This document shows, piece by piece, positions 33,289 through 42,265 of a stretch of DNA of 44,425 nt. Source of the DNA: Pseudomonas sp. GM21 (lineage in GTDB: Bacteria; Pseudomonadota; Gammaproteobacteria; Pseudomonadales; Pseudomonadaceae); contig NZ_AKJS01000101.1 in NCBI RefSeq assembly GCF_000282215.1, positions 1 to 44,425 on the forward strand, written 5' to 3'. Positions within the stretch are counted from its first letter, which is position 1. Each line of letters starts with the position of its first letter. A program made the translations under genes and the position numbers. The notes beneath the pieces are model-generated. The model was not told the DNA's origin. It saw only the letters and a list, made by a program, of their open reading frames with translations, and made no database searches.

Positions 33289-34277
33289 GGCGCACCCGCC
33301 GACGCAACGATCCCCCCGATACCGGGGCCGACCCGCGTGACGATCAGCGCCACCACTGCAATCCGTTCCACCCGTTGATAACCGGGGGTCAGCAGTTCTT
33401 CGCCGAACACGTCGGGATCGAGCTCACGGTAAGTCCAGCCGAACATCGGCGACTCCAGGCGCGGGGTCAGTGCTTGCAGAAACGGATCGAGGCCATCGAT
33501 CATTGCCACTCCGGTGTACAGCACCAGCGAACCGCCGGGTGCCAGCCGGTTCAAGGCTTGCTCGACAATGCGCAGCGACAGTTGCGCACCGAACGCCCCG
33601 CCGCCATGGCGATAGGCGCGCTCGGCCGGGTCGGCCATATAGGGTGGATTGGCAACGATCAGGTCGAAGTGACCGTCGACGCCCTGCAATACATCGCTGG
33701 CTTCGGTGCTGACATTGGCCACCTCGGCGAGCGCGGCATTGATGGCCGTCAGGCGCAGCGCCGCCGGGTTGATGTCGACTGCCAGAACCTGGGCTTCACG
33801 GCGTGCACGGGCAATCACAATCGCGCCGACGCCAGCCCCACAGCCGATGTCCACGGCACGCCGGATCGGGACGAAATTGTGTTGCAGATGGGCATGGATC
33901 AGTTGCGCAAACCGGTACGTGTCCGGACCAAAGAATACCGAGTCAGCTGCGTCGGTTGGAAAGGCCGAATGCACAAACAACAGGTCATCCAGGCTCGACC
34001 AGCGCACCCGGCTTTTCAAGTGGCCGTTGCTTTCTTCGAGTACGCCAGCCTGTTGCAACTGCCGCTGCTCATCCGCCAACAACAGCCCCGGCTCGAACGG
34101 CCGTGACCAACCGAAGACATCGCGCAAGGTCTGGGCTTGGCGCCCCAAGGCTCGATCCAGCACTCGCTGATGCGTCAGTGGCGTTGGTGTGGTGAATCGA
34201 TAGCCGTCAGCCTGCAACCGGCGTCCCAGTTGCAATAATGCCAGGTCGGCAGTGTCCATGTGTTCTTCCTGATTCAT
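33285..34277 (-). CDS. class I SAM-dependent methyltransferase with NPPY motif
   Basis: 330 residues. SAM motif I is AVDIGCGAGVGAIVIA (about 142-157), and NPPY stands at 210-213, as in N5-glutamine and N6-adenine methyltransferases (HemK/PrmC-like). The N-terminal 120 residues resemble the substrate part of such enzymes. The target is not known. AAGGAG precedes the ATG at 34277; an ATG at 34259 also has AGGAAG. It lies 10 bp after the redox enzyme gene and overlaps ligD, so the three form an operon. Confidence 0.82.
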   Translation of the reverse strand: MNQEEHMDTADLALLQLGRRLQADGYRFTTPTPLTHQRVLDRALGRQAQTLRDVFGWSRPFEPGLLLADEQRQLQQAGVLEESNGHLKSRVRWSSLDDLLFVHSAFPTDAADSVFFGPDTYRFAQLIHAHLQHNFVPIRRAVDIGCGAGVGAIVIARARREAQVLAVDINPAALRLTAINAALAEVANVSTEASDVLQGVDGHFDLIVANPPYMADPAERAYRHGGGAFGAQLSLRIVEQALNRLAPGGSLVLYTGVAMIDGLDPFLQALTPRLESPMFGWTYRELDPDVFGEELLTPGYQRVERIAVVALIVTRVGPGIGGIVASAGAP

Positions 34278-34287
34278 GTAAGGCTCC

Positions 34288-35664
34288 TTAGCGAACGCTG
34301 GATTTGAGCTCGATGAATCGTCGCGTGGCCAACAGGCCGGCGGGATGGGAATGCCGATGCGCCGACAGCCACGGGATCAACACCTGCATTTGCTCGGCGG
34401 CGGTCCGTCCCTCCAGCGCCGCTTGCAGGCTCTGGACATCCGGATCGCTGGCCGGCAAGGCGGGTTCGACGGCGTCACCGAGGCTGCGGCGATACGCTGG
34501 CGGCGGACGCTCGGGCGTCCAGTCACCGGCGATCCAGTCGTGCAGCAGTTGTTTTTCATAAGGGCTGAACACCCCGAACATGGCCGCGCCATCGCCCTCG
34601 ATCAGCTGCCAGAAACGGCTGCCTTGCGGGTCCTGGTGACGCTTGATCCAGCCTTTGTTTTCGAGGGCAGCAAGAAAGCCCGGCAACTGCTCGGGTGCCG
34701 ACAGCCACTGGTTGACGGTCTTGCCTTCAAAGCGGCAGTAGTCGGAATGCATGTGCTGGCCGAACGGACGTTTGCGCTCCAGCATGTTCAGCACTTCGTC
34801 ATAGAGGTTGAACGACTCGATGATCGCCCGACTGCCCTGCCCCAGATCATTCAGCCGATACCCTTCCACGACCCGACGCAGAAATTCGTCGCGATCACCC
34901 TCCAGCGGCATTAGTTGCAACACTGCCTGCACGGCTTTGTGCGCGTGGCCGGTGCTGGCATTGTCGATGGTCACGTGCAGAGTGAAGTAATACGGATCAA
35001 TGCCCAACTCACTGAGTTCATAGGCGCTGATCAGCAAGTGCAGCGGCAGTTGTTCATAGCCCAGGTTATAGCCGATCACCTCGGGTAAAAACTCATCGGC
35101 GCATGCACCCAGCGCCAGTTGTATCGCGCCTTGCAGGTAATGCTCGTCGGCGATGACGCCGGTGTCCTGCAAGCCCAGTTCAGCCAGCAGCCTGCGGTAA
35201 ATCACCACATGGTTCTGCGCCGGGTTGCCGTCGCCCAACTCTTCCAGGTAGGTGCAGATCAGCCCGTCGAAACGCGGATCGCGCCACTGCGGCAACAACC
35301 CGGCCAGCCAGGCGCCGTCCACCAGTTTGGTCGGCGCTACGGCTTGCAGGAAAAACAGCGCGTGGGCTTTGTTGCTGAAAAACTGCCGCTCGCCCCCTGC
35401 TTTGCGCGCTTTGAGGTAGTCGGCGTATTGGCGCGCCACCTCGGTGGCGTGCTGTTCGACAAAGTCTTGCAGGGCCGAGAGGTCTTGCGGCAGGTCCTGG
35501 GGCAGGTTCGCCGCTTGCTGCAGTTGAGCGTACAGAAATGTCCGGGCAATAGATGCCGCGTCGTCGCTCAACAGCAACTGCTCGTAGGTCTGCTTCAGGC
35601 TACCGGTGGCAGAAATCGCCTGCTCGTGGGCAGGCCGGGATTGGAGCTGTGTCAGGGCAGTCAT
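34288..35664 (-). CDS. iron-containing redox enzyme (haem-oxygenase-like diiron fold)
   Basis: 458 residues from the ATG at 35664. The centre shows YLEELGDGNPAQNH and YYFTLHVTIDNASTGH, the Glu/His/Asp pattern of haem-oxygenase-like diiron proteins annotated as iron-containing redox enzymes. The remaining parts are helical, and a C-terminal tail (about 390-458) is extra. The substrate is unknown; relatives act in oxygen-dependent cleavage or desaturation. It is first in the operon with the methyltransferase and ligD. Confidence 0.75.
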   Translation of the reverse strand: MTALTQLQSRPAHEQAISATGSLKQTYEQLLLSDDAASIARTFLYAQLQQAANLPQDLPQDLSALQDFVEQHATEVARQYADYLKARKAGGERQFFSNKAHALFFLQAVAPTKLVDGAWLAGLLPQWRDPRFDGLICTYLEELGDGNPAQNHVVIYRRLLAELGLQDTGVIADEHYLQGAIQLALGACADEFLPEVIGYNLGYEQLPLHLLISAYELSELGIDPYYFTLHVTIDNASTGHAHKAVQAVLQLMPLEGDRDEFLRRVVEGYRLNDLGQGSRAIIESFNLYDEVLNMLERKRPFGQHMHSDYCRFEGKTVNQWLSAPEQLPGFLAALENKGWIKRHQDPQGSRFWQLIEGDGAAMFGVFSPYEKQLLHDWIAGDWTPERPPPAYRRSLGDAVEPALPASDPDVQSLQAALEGRTAAEQMQVLIPWLSAHRHSHPAGLLATRRFIELKSSVR

Positions 35665-35815
35665 GGGCGCATCTCTCGGTCTATGGCCAGTGGCAGGACG
35701 CTCAAGCAACACGTCTCTACATCAGCAGAGCGATGGCGCCGGATAAAAATTCAATCGGCGTTGAAAATGCCCGGACAGACGGGCGCGAACAACACAACTG
35801 ACCGCGTTATCGATC

Positions 35816-35887
35816 TTCGCGAGCAGGCTCGCTCCCACAATGGATCTGTGTTTACAAATCTAATGTGGGAGCGAGCCTGCTCGCGAA
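35816..35887. repeat. REPIN, family A
   Basis: Near-perfect inverted pair (35816-35840 and 35864-35887) of TTCGCGAGCAGGCTCGCTCC.. with a 23-bp loop, between the redox enzyme and TerB-like genes. Confidence 0.85.
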
Positions 35888-35925
35888 AGCAATCTGATAG
35901 CCAACATAATTTATGTGGCTGCCCC

Positions 35926-36651
35926 TCAGGCAGCGCCACCCTTGGCCCGCTGCTCCAGATGCACCTGCAACTCGGGCTCGATCTTCAGCGCCGCCGCCAG
36001 TTCGTCCAGATAGGCACGCTCGGCCTCCCCTTGATCGTTCACCAGCATTACGCTGGCGAGGTACATTTCCGCCGCAATCGCCGGGTCGGTGGCCGACACC
36101 GACACATCGGTGGCATCCAGCGGCCGGGCGACTTCTTCATCCAGCCATTGCTGAAGGTCGGGGTCATCAATATGTTTGCCGATTTCAGCGGTGATCATCT
36201 GCATCTCTGCATCATCAATGCGGCCATCGGCCTTCGCCGCTGCAATCAAGGCGCGTAGCACGGCATGGCTGTGGTCTTCGACGTCCGGGCCCGACAATAA
36301 GTCGACTGTGCGCGGCGGCTGTTGTGGCGCTGTGGCCTGACTGCGCTGCCACGCCTGATACGCCTGAAAGGCCATCATCCCCAACGAGGCCAGGGCGGCA
36401 TAGCGGGTGCCGCCTCCGGAGCGACTTTGGCTCGGACCGCCTGTGGGTGAGCCGCCACCCAGCAAACCGCCGAGCAAGTCATCCAGGCCACCACCGCCAC
36501 TGCTTGAGCCGGCCTTGCCGCCCATCAGGCTGCCCAGTAACCCGCCCATTCCGCCGAGCGGATTTTGAGATGACGCACCACCGCCGCTCGATTGCGACAT
36601 CGAGCCCTGGCCGGCCCGTAGTAATTGTTCGAGTAGATCGCTGGTGTTCAT
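35926..36651 (-). CDS. TerB/DUF533 family protein
   Basis: 241 residues. The N-terminal 85 residues are low-complexity Gly/Ser/Met/Leu (GGMGGLLGSLMGGKAG), followed by a short hydrophobic segment (about 84-103). The C-terminal part (about 125-232) is a TerB-like helical domain with ALIAAAKADGRIDDAEMQMI, where acidic residues may bind metal. DUF533 proteins are often called tellurite-resistance-like, but resistance is not established. AGGAGG lies 8 nt before the ATG. Confidence 0.82.
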   Translation of the reverse strand: MNTSDLLEQLLRAGQGSMSQSSGGGASSQNPLGGMGGLLGSLMGGKAGSSSGGGGLDDLLGGLLGGGSPTGGPSQSRSGGGTRYAALASLGMMAFQAYQAWQRSQATAPQQPPRTVDLLSGPDVEDHSHAVLRALIAAAKADGRIDDAEMQMITAEIGKHIDDPDLQQWLDEEVARPLDATDVSVSATDPAIAAEMYLASVMLVNDQGEAERAYLDELAAALKIEPELQVHLEQRAKGGAA

Positions 36652-36878
36652 GACGATGTCCTCCTGAAGGGAAGTGAATCAGTCAGGCAACGATAGTTCT
36701 CGCCGGCTAATGCGCCACCACCGTTGGGCTGGCGTGAAGCCCGGCACGTCGCCAGGATCTACCGACGGTGAACCTTACCCCCGGATTCCCGGTCGATACC
36801 TGCAACCCGCCCGGTTTGCCGACACCTCCACTTGAAGGGGTGATAACAGGCTTGCTTCACTTTCTGGAGAACGCCCCC

Positions 36879-37601
36879 GTGATTTCGACCCTACACATTG
36901 CCAGGCTCAAAGCATGGGGAGCCCATGGTTTCACCGCGACCGGCGTAGTGACCGCCTTCCTCGCCACGCTGGCGTTGCTGGACAACCAACCGACCCAGTG
37001 CCTGCTGTGGCTGGGGGTTGCGCTGATCGTCGACGGGCTGGATGGCGCACTTGCGCGCAAGGTCAATGTGCAGTCGGTGCTGCCCGGTTTTGATGGTTCG
37101 ATTCTGGACCTGGTCATCGATTACCTGACCTATGTGTTTATACCGGCGCTGTTTATTTATCGCTACGTGCCGTTGCCGGACTACACGCTGCTGCTGACGG
37201 TGTCGCTGATTCTGGTGTCCTCGCTGTTGTGCTTCTGCAACGTCAACATGAAAAGCCAAGACAATTACTTCCAGGGTTTTCCGGCCGCATGGAACGTGGT
37301 CGCGCTGTGTCTGTACATCATCGCGCCAACACCGTGGATCACCTTGCTCACCGTCATCGGCCTGGCCCTGTTGACGGTGACGCGGATGAAGTTCCTGCAC
37401 CCGTTTCGCGTGCGCCGCTTTATGCCCGTCAACATCGCCGTGACGGCCATCTGGTTGTTGTGCAGTTTGTCGCTGGTGCTCAACCATCCGGTCATCAACC
37501 CGATGGTGATGGGACTTTGGCTACTGATGTCGGCTTACTTTCTGGGGGTCTGCATCTGGCGCACGGCACGGGAGTGGTTTGATGGCTCGCGCCAGCCATA
37601 A
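36879..37601 (+). CDS. pcs: phosphatidylcholine synthase
   Basis: 240 residues from a GTG start at 36879-36881 with GGAGA 9 nt upstream; this gives the usual length of Pcs. The CDP-alcohol phosphotransferase motif is visible: DGLDGALARK, then FDGSILDLVIDY, giving the DG..AR..G..D..D set in the form seen in Pcs. There are about seven to eight membrane segments. It condenses CDP-diacylglycerol with choline to make phosphatidylcholine in the inner membrane. A longer frame from 36768 has no matching residues. Confidence 0.88.
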   Translation: MISTLHIARLKAWGAHGFTATGVVTAFLATLALLDNQPTQCLLWLGVALIVDGLDGALARKVNVQSVLPGFDGSILDLVIDYLTYVFIPALFIYRYVPLPDYTLLLTVSLILVSSLLCFCNVNMKSQDNYFQGFPAAWNVVALCLYIIAPTPWITLLTVIGLALLTVTRMKFLHPFRVRRFMPVNIAVTAIWLLCSLSLVLNHPVINPMVMGLWLLMSAYFLGVCIWRTAREWFDGSRQP

Positions 37602-37692
37602 TGCCGACATGGCCATTCATATCGTTCGACTCGGCTCACCGCTCACACCCGATGAAGGTCTGCGTGTTTGTAAGGAACTCGCATGGCTTGGA

Positions 37693-37760
37693 GCTGTGGG
37701 AGTTCAGCTGCCTTCCGATAAGCCTTAAAAATAAAGTCATCAAGACAGTTGCTCCCACAT
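37693..37760. repeat. degenerate REP pair
   Basis: CTGTGGGAG at the left and GCTCCCACA at the right remain of a family-A REPIN; the inner cores have decayed. Confidence 0.4.
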
Positions 37761-37776
37761 TTAGATCTACGCCAGA

Positions 37777-38589
37777 TCAGCGCCGTGTGATGACGACTTC
37801 AAGGTATTCGCTCGGCACCACCAGCGACTTCTCCCCTGCCCGGTTCGCCCGGCTCAGCAGCTCGGTCAGGTCCTGTTCAAACGCCTGGGCACCCTCGGGC
37901 GGCAGCACCGCAAAGGCTTTATGGACCGGCCCGTACCAGGTGCGGAAGGTGTCGATGAAGTGCGCCGCCGAGCGATAGCGGAAGTTGAAGGTACGGCGTG
38001 TCACTTGGACCAGAAAGTCGCGTTCATCGAAGTGTGAATGCAGCCAGGTTTCGGTGCCCCAGTTAGACGGTGGTTGTGCGCCCGCCGGTGGCGGCAGGTG
38101 CCGGCCCAGGGTCTTGAACATCTGCCCGACATAGCCTTCCGGCGTCCAGTTGGCCAGGCCGATTCGCCCACCGGGGCGGCAGACTCGTGCCAGTTCGGCG
38201 GCGGCTTTGGCCTGATCGGGCGTAAACATCACGCCGAAGGTCGACAGCACGGCATCGAAGCTCGCGTCCTCGAACGGCAGCGCTTCAGCGTCGGCTACCT
38301 GGAAGGTCACGTCCAGGTGCTCTGCCCTGGCCCGGTCTTCGCCACGCTCCAGCAACGCGGCAACGTAGTCGGTGGAAGTGACCTTGCAGCCACGGCGTGC
38401 GGCGGCGAGTGTTGCATTGCCGTTGCCAGCGGCGACGTCCAGCACCCGCTCGTCACAGAGCAGGTCGCAGGTTTCGGCAAGTTGCTCGCCGACAATCTGC
38501 AACGTGGTGCCGATGACGGCGTAGTCGCCGCTGGCCCAGGAGGCCATCTGGCGGTTTTTAAGGGCAGTGAGATCAATCGGTGTACTCAT
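37777..38589 (-). CDS. class I SAM-dependent methyltransferase
   Basis: 270 residues from the ATG at 38589 (GGAG 9 nt upstream); the longer frame is an artefact. Motif I is VLDVAAGNGNATLAAARRG (about 48-66). DAEALPFEDASFDAVLSTFG is the following UbiE/COQ5-like region. A small-molecule substrate is likely, identity unknown. It follows the DUF4242 gene by 37 bp on the same strand and faces an AraC regulator beyond it. Confidence 0.82.
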   Translation of the reverse strand: MSTPIDLTALKNRQMASWASGDYAVIGTTLQIVGEQLAETCDLLCDERVLDVAAGNGNATLAAARRGCKVTSTDYVAALLERGEDRARAEHLDVTFQVADAEALPFEDASFDAVLSTFGVMFTPDQAKAAAELARVCRPGGRIGLANWTPEGYVGQMFKTLGRHLPPPAGAQPPSNWGTETWLHSHFDERDFLVQVTRRTFNFRYRSAAHFIDTFRTWYGPVHKAFAVLPPEGAQAFEQDLTELLSRANRAGEKSLVVPSEYLEVVITRR

Positions 38590-38626
38590 GAAGTCTGCTC
38601 CGTAAGGATTGCAAAGCGACCGCGGC

Positions 38627-38896
38627 CTATTCAGCCGTGGTGGGATCGATAATGTTCGCCACTTGGGAAATTCGGTTGGCCGGGAAACCACTGCGGGTGG
38701 CGTGTTCTTTGATGAGCGCTTCGTTGGGTGCGATGTACACGCAGTATAGTTTGTCACCGGTGACGTAACTCTGGAGCCACTGCACTTCTGGCAGGTCGCG
38801 CAACACATTGCAGGACTTTAGCGAGGCGGCTTTCAAATCGCGCTCTGACAGTGCTCCAACGCCCGGGATCTCGCGCTCTATGACGAACTTTGGCAT
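38627..38896 (-). CDS. DUF4242 family protein
   Basis: 89 residues, MPKFVIEREIPGVGALSERDL, then VTGDKLYCVYIAPNEALIKEHA, typical of DUF4242 (a small ferredoxin-like fold; some members are reported to bind nickel). GAGAGG precedes the ATG. It is the first gene of the operon with the methyltransferase and is divergent from the AraC-type gene. Confidence 0.82.
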   Translation of the reverse strand: MPKFVIEREIPGVGALSERDLKAASLKSCNVLRDLPEVQWLQSYVTGDKLYCVYIAPNEALIKEHATRSGFPANRISQVANIIDPTTAE

Positions 38897-38968
38897 GGCA
38901 ACCTCTCATTCTTGTTATTGATAACAGGGTCGGTAGTGCCCTGTTGAATCAACTATCGCCCCAGCTCG

Positions 38969-39015
38969 GGCCAACGTCCTGCCCGATCGTCGGCCAACCT
39001 TGTCCGATCGTCCGG
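38969..39015. promoter_or_regulatory. tandem operator candidate for the AraC regulator
   Basis: CCCGATCGTC (38982) and TCCGATCGTC (39003) are direct repeats 21 bp apart, preceded by GGCCAAC at 38969 and 38992. Two helical turns of spacing is usual for AraC-family sites. The region lies between the divergent DUF4242 and AraC genes. Confidence 0.5.
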
Positions 39016-39077
39016 AGGTTAGCCACGGTGCGGCGACAGGCTCACAATCAACACCATCCGCACATCGGAAAACCGCC

Positions 39078-40055
39078 ATGGACGCCCTGTCACAAACCTT
39101 GCGTGTCGTGCGCCTGGTTGGCGCGATTTTCATCAATGCCCGGTTCACCGCGCCTTGGTGCTACCAGTCGCCCAGCGCCGATACGGCGGCACCGTTTCTG
39201 GAGCCCGGTGCCGAACGCGTGGTGATCTTTCACTTGATCACCGAGGGTGAGTGTTATGTCGAACTCGGTGACGATCCTCCGTTGCTGCTGACGGCCGGCG
39301 ATGTGGTGGTTTTCCCCCAAGGCCATGCCCATCGTATGTGTTCTAAACCGGGTCTGGCGCCCGCCACCGGCGCGCGGCTGGACGTGGTACTGGCCCGGCG
39401 ACCACGGCAGTTGAGTTATGGCGGCGGCGGCGCAGTCACGCGGTTGGTGTGCGGCTACCTGGCGTGCGATACGCGGTTGGCCGGCATGCTGCTTACCGGG
39501 CTGCCTCCGGTGGTGCGGGTAAACGTGCGCGGCTCGAATGCCGGCATGTGGCTCGAATCTTCGGTGCGTTATGCGTTGGCTGAAGCCCGCTCGCCAAGGC
39601 CCGGTGGCGAAGGTGTGCTGGCGAAACTGGCCGAGGTGTTGTTCATCGAAGTGCTGCGCCTGTACATGAACGAACAGGGCGAAGGGCGTACCGGGTGGCT
39701 GGCCGGGGTCGGTGACCGGATTGTCGGCGGCGCGTTGAACGCCCTGCACAAAAAGCCTTGCCACGCCTGGACGCTGGATGAGCTGGCGCGCACGGCCGGC
39801 ACCTCAAGATCGGTGTTGGCGGAACGCTTTCAGCAAATGGTCGGGAGTTCGCCGATGCAGTACCTGACGCAATGGCGGATGTTGCTGGCGGCCAACCTGT
39901 TACGCAGCAGTAACAGCTCACTGATGCGCATTGCCGAAGAAGTGGGTTACCAGACGGATACGGCATTCAGCCGGGCCTTTCGTCGCGAGTTCGGTGCGCC
40001 CCCGGCCGCGTGGCGGCGCATTCAGGCAAACAAACCAATGGCCCATGGCGCGTAG
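39078..40055 (+). CDS. AraC family regulator with cupin sensor
   Basis: 325 residues from the ATG at 39078 (GGAAAA upstream). The N-terminal cupin-type domain (about 10-185, PAPFLEPG-like start, LLLTAGDVVVFPQGHAHRM) should bind a small ligand. The C-terminal AraC double helix-turn-helix (about 225-318) shows LDELARTAGTSRSVLAERF and IAEEVGYQTDTAFSRAFRRE. The likely target is its own promoter and the divergent DUF4242-methyltransferase operon. Confidence 0.87.
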   Translation: MDALSQTLRVVRLVGAIFINARFTAPWCYQSPSADTAAPFLEPGAERVVIFHLITEGECYVELGDDPPLLLTAGDVVVFPQGHAHRMCSKPGLAPATGARLDVVLARRPRQLSYGGGGAVTRLVCGYLACDTRLAGMLLTGLPPVVRVNVRGSNAGMWLESSVRYALAEARSPRPGGEGVLAKLAEVLFIEVLRLYMNEQGEGRTGWLAGVGDRIVGGALNALHKKPCHAWTLDELARTAGTSRSVLAERFQQMVGSSPMQYLTQWRMLLAANLLRSSNSSLMRIAEEVGYQTDTAFSRAFRREFGAPPAAWRRIQANKPMAHGA

Positions 40056-40077
40056 CTGTGGGCCATTGATTTGATCG

Positions 40078-41286
40078 TCATGCCGCCGGGGCTTTCGCCT
40101 CTTCCAGCAGTTGCTGGATCACCTTCTCCTGAGTGTCGTAGCTGCCTTCACCGAAGTGGGTGTAACGCACCTGCCCCTTGGCGTCGATCAGGTAGTGGGC
40201 GGGCCAGTACTGATTGTCAAAGTTGCGCCAGATCGCGTAGTTGTTGTCGATGGCCACCGGGTAGGTGATGCCGAGCTTTTTCACCTGCTCCTTGACGTTG
40301 TCGATGATGCGTTCGAAACCGTATTCCGGGGTGTGCACGCCGATCACCACCAGGCCATCCTTCTCGTATTTCTTCGCCCAATCCTTCACATACGGCAGCG
40401 TGTGCTGGCAGTTGATGCAGTCATAGGTCCAGAAATCCACCAGCACCACTTTGCCTTTCAGCGATTCGTTGGTCAGGGCTGGCGAATTGAGCCATTCGAC
40501 GGCGCCATTGATTGACGGCATGGCGCCTTGGGCGTTGTCCATCGTATCGGCCTTCACTTTGCTGACGAAGTAATCGACCACTTTCGGCACGGTTTCCATC
40601 ACGCCTTTCTCAAGGCTGCTGACGGCTTCGGACGAAGTACCGGCCAGCAGGACTTTGTCGGCACCACTGGAAATCACCGCCGCCGCCGCCAGCACCGCAA
40701 CACCGGTACCTCGACGCAACCAACCGGTGACCGGGATCGACGCTTTCAAGCGATTGACCAGGCCGCGTCCAGCGAAAATCAAAGTGCCCAGGGACAACGC
40801 ACTGCCCAGGCCGTACGCCAACAACAACAGGCTGGTTTGCGCATTGGCGCCTTGCAGCATGGCGCCGGTGAGGATCACCCCGAGGATCGGCCCGGCACAG
40901 GGTGCCCACAGCAGGCCGGTGGCCACACCGATCATCACCGAACTCAACGGGCCGGACAGGTTGCGACTGTCGGGATCAAGGCGATTGCCAAGCGCCACGA
41001 ACGGGCGGGCCATCACGTCACCGACCCGGGCAGAGATCAGCGACACGGCAAACAGCCCCATCACGACCAAGGCGACCTGGCGACCGGTGTTGTTGGCTTG
41101 CACCACCCACTCGCTGCTGACCACGGCCAGGCTGGAGATCAGGGCAAAGGTCAGGACCATGCCGCCGAGGGTCAGCAGAATGGAGGACCGAGTACGTTTG
41201 ACCCCGGCGAACAGGAACGGTACGACCGGCAGGATGCAGGGACTGAGGACGGTCAATATGCCGCCCAGGAAAGCGATGAGGAACAT
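40078..41286 (-). CDS. DipZ-type thiol-redox membrane protein
   Basis: 402 residues from the ATG at 41286 (AAAGGTG upstream). The CcdA-like membrane part (about 1-205) carries Cys17 in SPCILP and Cys130 in APCAGP. A periplasmic thioredoxin-like domain (about 270-400) has the active site Cys290-x-x-Cys293 in DCINCQ. Electrons pass from cytoplasmic thioredoxin through the membrane cysteines to the periplasmic domain. It lies downstream of two small periplasmic-protein genes, with a REPIN between. Confidence 0.87.
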   Translation of the reverse strand: MFLIAFLGGILTVLSPCILPVVPFLFAGVKRTRSSILLTLGGMVLTFALISSLAVVSSEWVVQANNTGRQVALVVMGLFAVSLISARVGDVMARPFVALGNRLDPDSRNLSGPLSSVMIGVATGLLWAPCAGPILGVILTGAMLQGANAQTSLLLLAYGLGSALSLGTLIFAGRGLVNRLKASIPVTGWLRRGTGVAVLAAAAVISSGADKVLLAGTSSEAVSSLEKGVMETVPKVVDYFVSKVKADTMDNAQGAMPSINGAVEWLNSPALTNESLKGKVVLVDFWTYDCINCQHTLPYVKDWAKKYEKDGLVVIGVHTPEYGFERIIDNVKEQVKKLGITYPVAIDNNYAIWRNFDNQYWPAHYLIDAKGQVRYTHFGEGSYDTQEKVIQQLLEEAKAPAA

Positions 41287-41328
41287 GGGATCACCTTTGA
41301 AATAATGAGCGCGACACATCGACATCCC

Positions 41329-41418
41329 TGTGGGAGCGAGCCTGCTCGCGATGGCGGTCTGGCAGTTACATAGATGTTGAATGTGCTGCCGTCATCGCGA
41401 GCAGGCTCGCTCCCACAG
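41329..41418. repeat. REPIN, family A
   Basis: Inverted pair (41329-41358 and 41391-41418) of the CTGTGGGAGCGAGCCTGCTC sequence, between DipZ and the small exported protein. Confidence 0.85.
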
Positions 41419-41434
41419 TGGAATGATGGGGTTT

Positions 41435-41647
41435 TCAGGCAGTCTGGCTATCCAGTTGCCGCCCCTGTGGAGTCCGGCTGCCACCGTCCTGGGCCAAAAA
41501 CCCATTCGCATCCTTGTGCGCCACCGGCGTCAGCTGGAAGCAAGTAGCGCTGCCACAGCTACTCTGTTCAACAGCGGCATTGGCATGGGCGGCAGCACCG
41601 GCGAGGGTGAAGGCGATGGCGGTCAAATAGCGGCTTACGTTGTTCAT
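41435..41647 (-). CDS. small exported protein
   Basis: 70 residues: signal peptide (MNNVSRYLTAIAFTLAGAAAHA), then 45 residues with one Cys pair (SSCGSATCF) that could be a disulfide or metal site. No domain is recognised. AGGAAG precedes the ATG. It lies 48 bp after the DUF2790 gene on the same strand, so a joint transcript is likely. Confidence 0.65.
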   Translation of the reverse strand: MNNVSRYLTAIAFTLAGAAAHANAAVEQSSCGSATCFQLTPVAHKDANGFLAQDGGSRTPQGRQLDSQTA

Positions 41648-41695
41648 GATGGGCTTCCTGTTTCAAAGGGGGTGGGCAATGACTGGTCGAGGTAC

Positions 41696-41959
41696 TCAGT
41701 TGTCCGAGTTGCAGCCATCAGCCAATTTGCGGTAGTCCAGGACCTGGGTTTTGTTTTGCGAATCCAGGTAGGTCAGTTGTGCATCCACCACGCCGCAGTT
41801 CGGCGCCGCGTCCTGTTTCAGCGACACGACTTTCTGGATGTCCAAATGCGTGCCGTAGGTGTAGGTTTTCGGGGTAACGTCTGCTTCGGCACGGGCCGAC
41901 AAGGTGCAGATGTTCAGTGCGGCAAACAGGCAAGCGGCGTAGATGGCTTTAGTGTTCAT
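41696..41959 (-). CDS. DUF2790 family periplasmic protein
   Basis: 87 residues: signal peptide (MNTKAIYAACLFAALNICTLSA), then the DUF2790 pattern YTYGTHLDIQKVVSL, CGVVDAQLTYLDSQNKTQ and LDYRKLADGC. Two conserved cysteines probably pair. Small DUF2790 proteins are abundant in Pseudomonas; function is unknown. GAGGAA precedes the ATG. It is divergent from the response-regulator gene across a region rich in repeated GATACA sites. Confidence 0.82.
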   Translation of the reverse strand: MNTKAIYAACLFAALNICTLSARAEADVTPKTYTYGTHLDIQKVVSLKQDAAPNCGVVDAQLTYLDSQNKTQVLDYRKLADGCNSDN

Positions 41960-42265
41960 GGCGGTTTCCTCAAGGCTTCAATGGGTCAGTGGTTCGATTG
42001 AGCCGAGGCGGTCTGGTTTGCCTCGATGGAACCTATTAGAAGCCTGCGAGGTATCTGGTCTGTGTCGAAAACAGACGCGTATAAATCCGTACGTATCAAA
42101 GCTGGCTGCTGATACACAGCGATACAAAACCCCTGAAAAACCGTGTTTTTGCGTCTGCGTGTATCCGCTGTCATGCCGGATACACTGCAATACAAAGGGC
42201 TGAAGGCGAGCAGGCCAAGGCTCGATAGACTGCGCAACATCTCCCATTGATAGAGGCCAGGCCCC
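41960..42265. promoter_or_regulatory. divergent promoter with GATACA repeats
   Basis: A 306-bp gene-free region. GTGTATCC (42159-42166) and GGATACAC (42178-42185) form a perfect 8-bp inverted repeat. GATACACAGCGATACAAAA (42111) and GATACACTGCAATACAAAG (42179) are direct repeats 68 bp apart. They are candidate sites for the adjacent response regulator. Confidence 0.5.

Noticed and set aside
22095..42265. Sixteen-base match GATAGAGGCCAGGCCC at about 22095 and 42250
   Set aside because: One copy is the leader of the response-regulator gene and the other is in a gene-free stretch. A match of this length is within chance for a GC-rich window.
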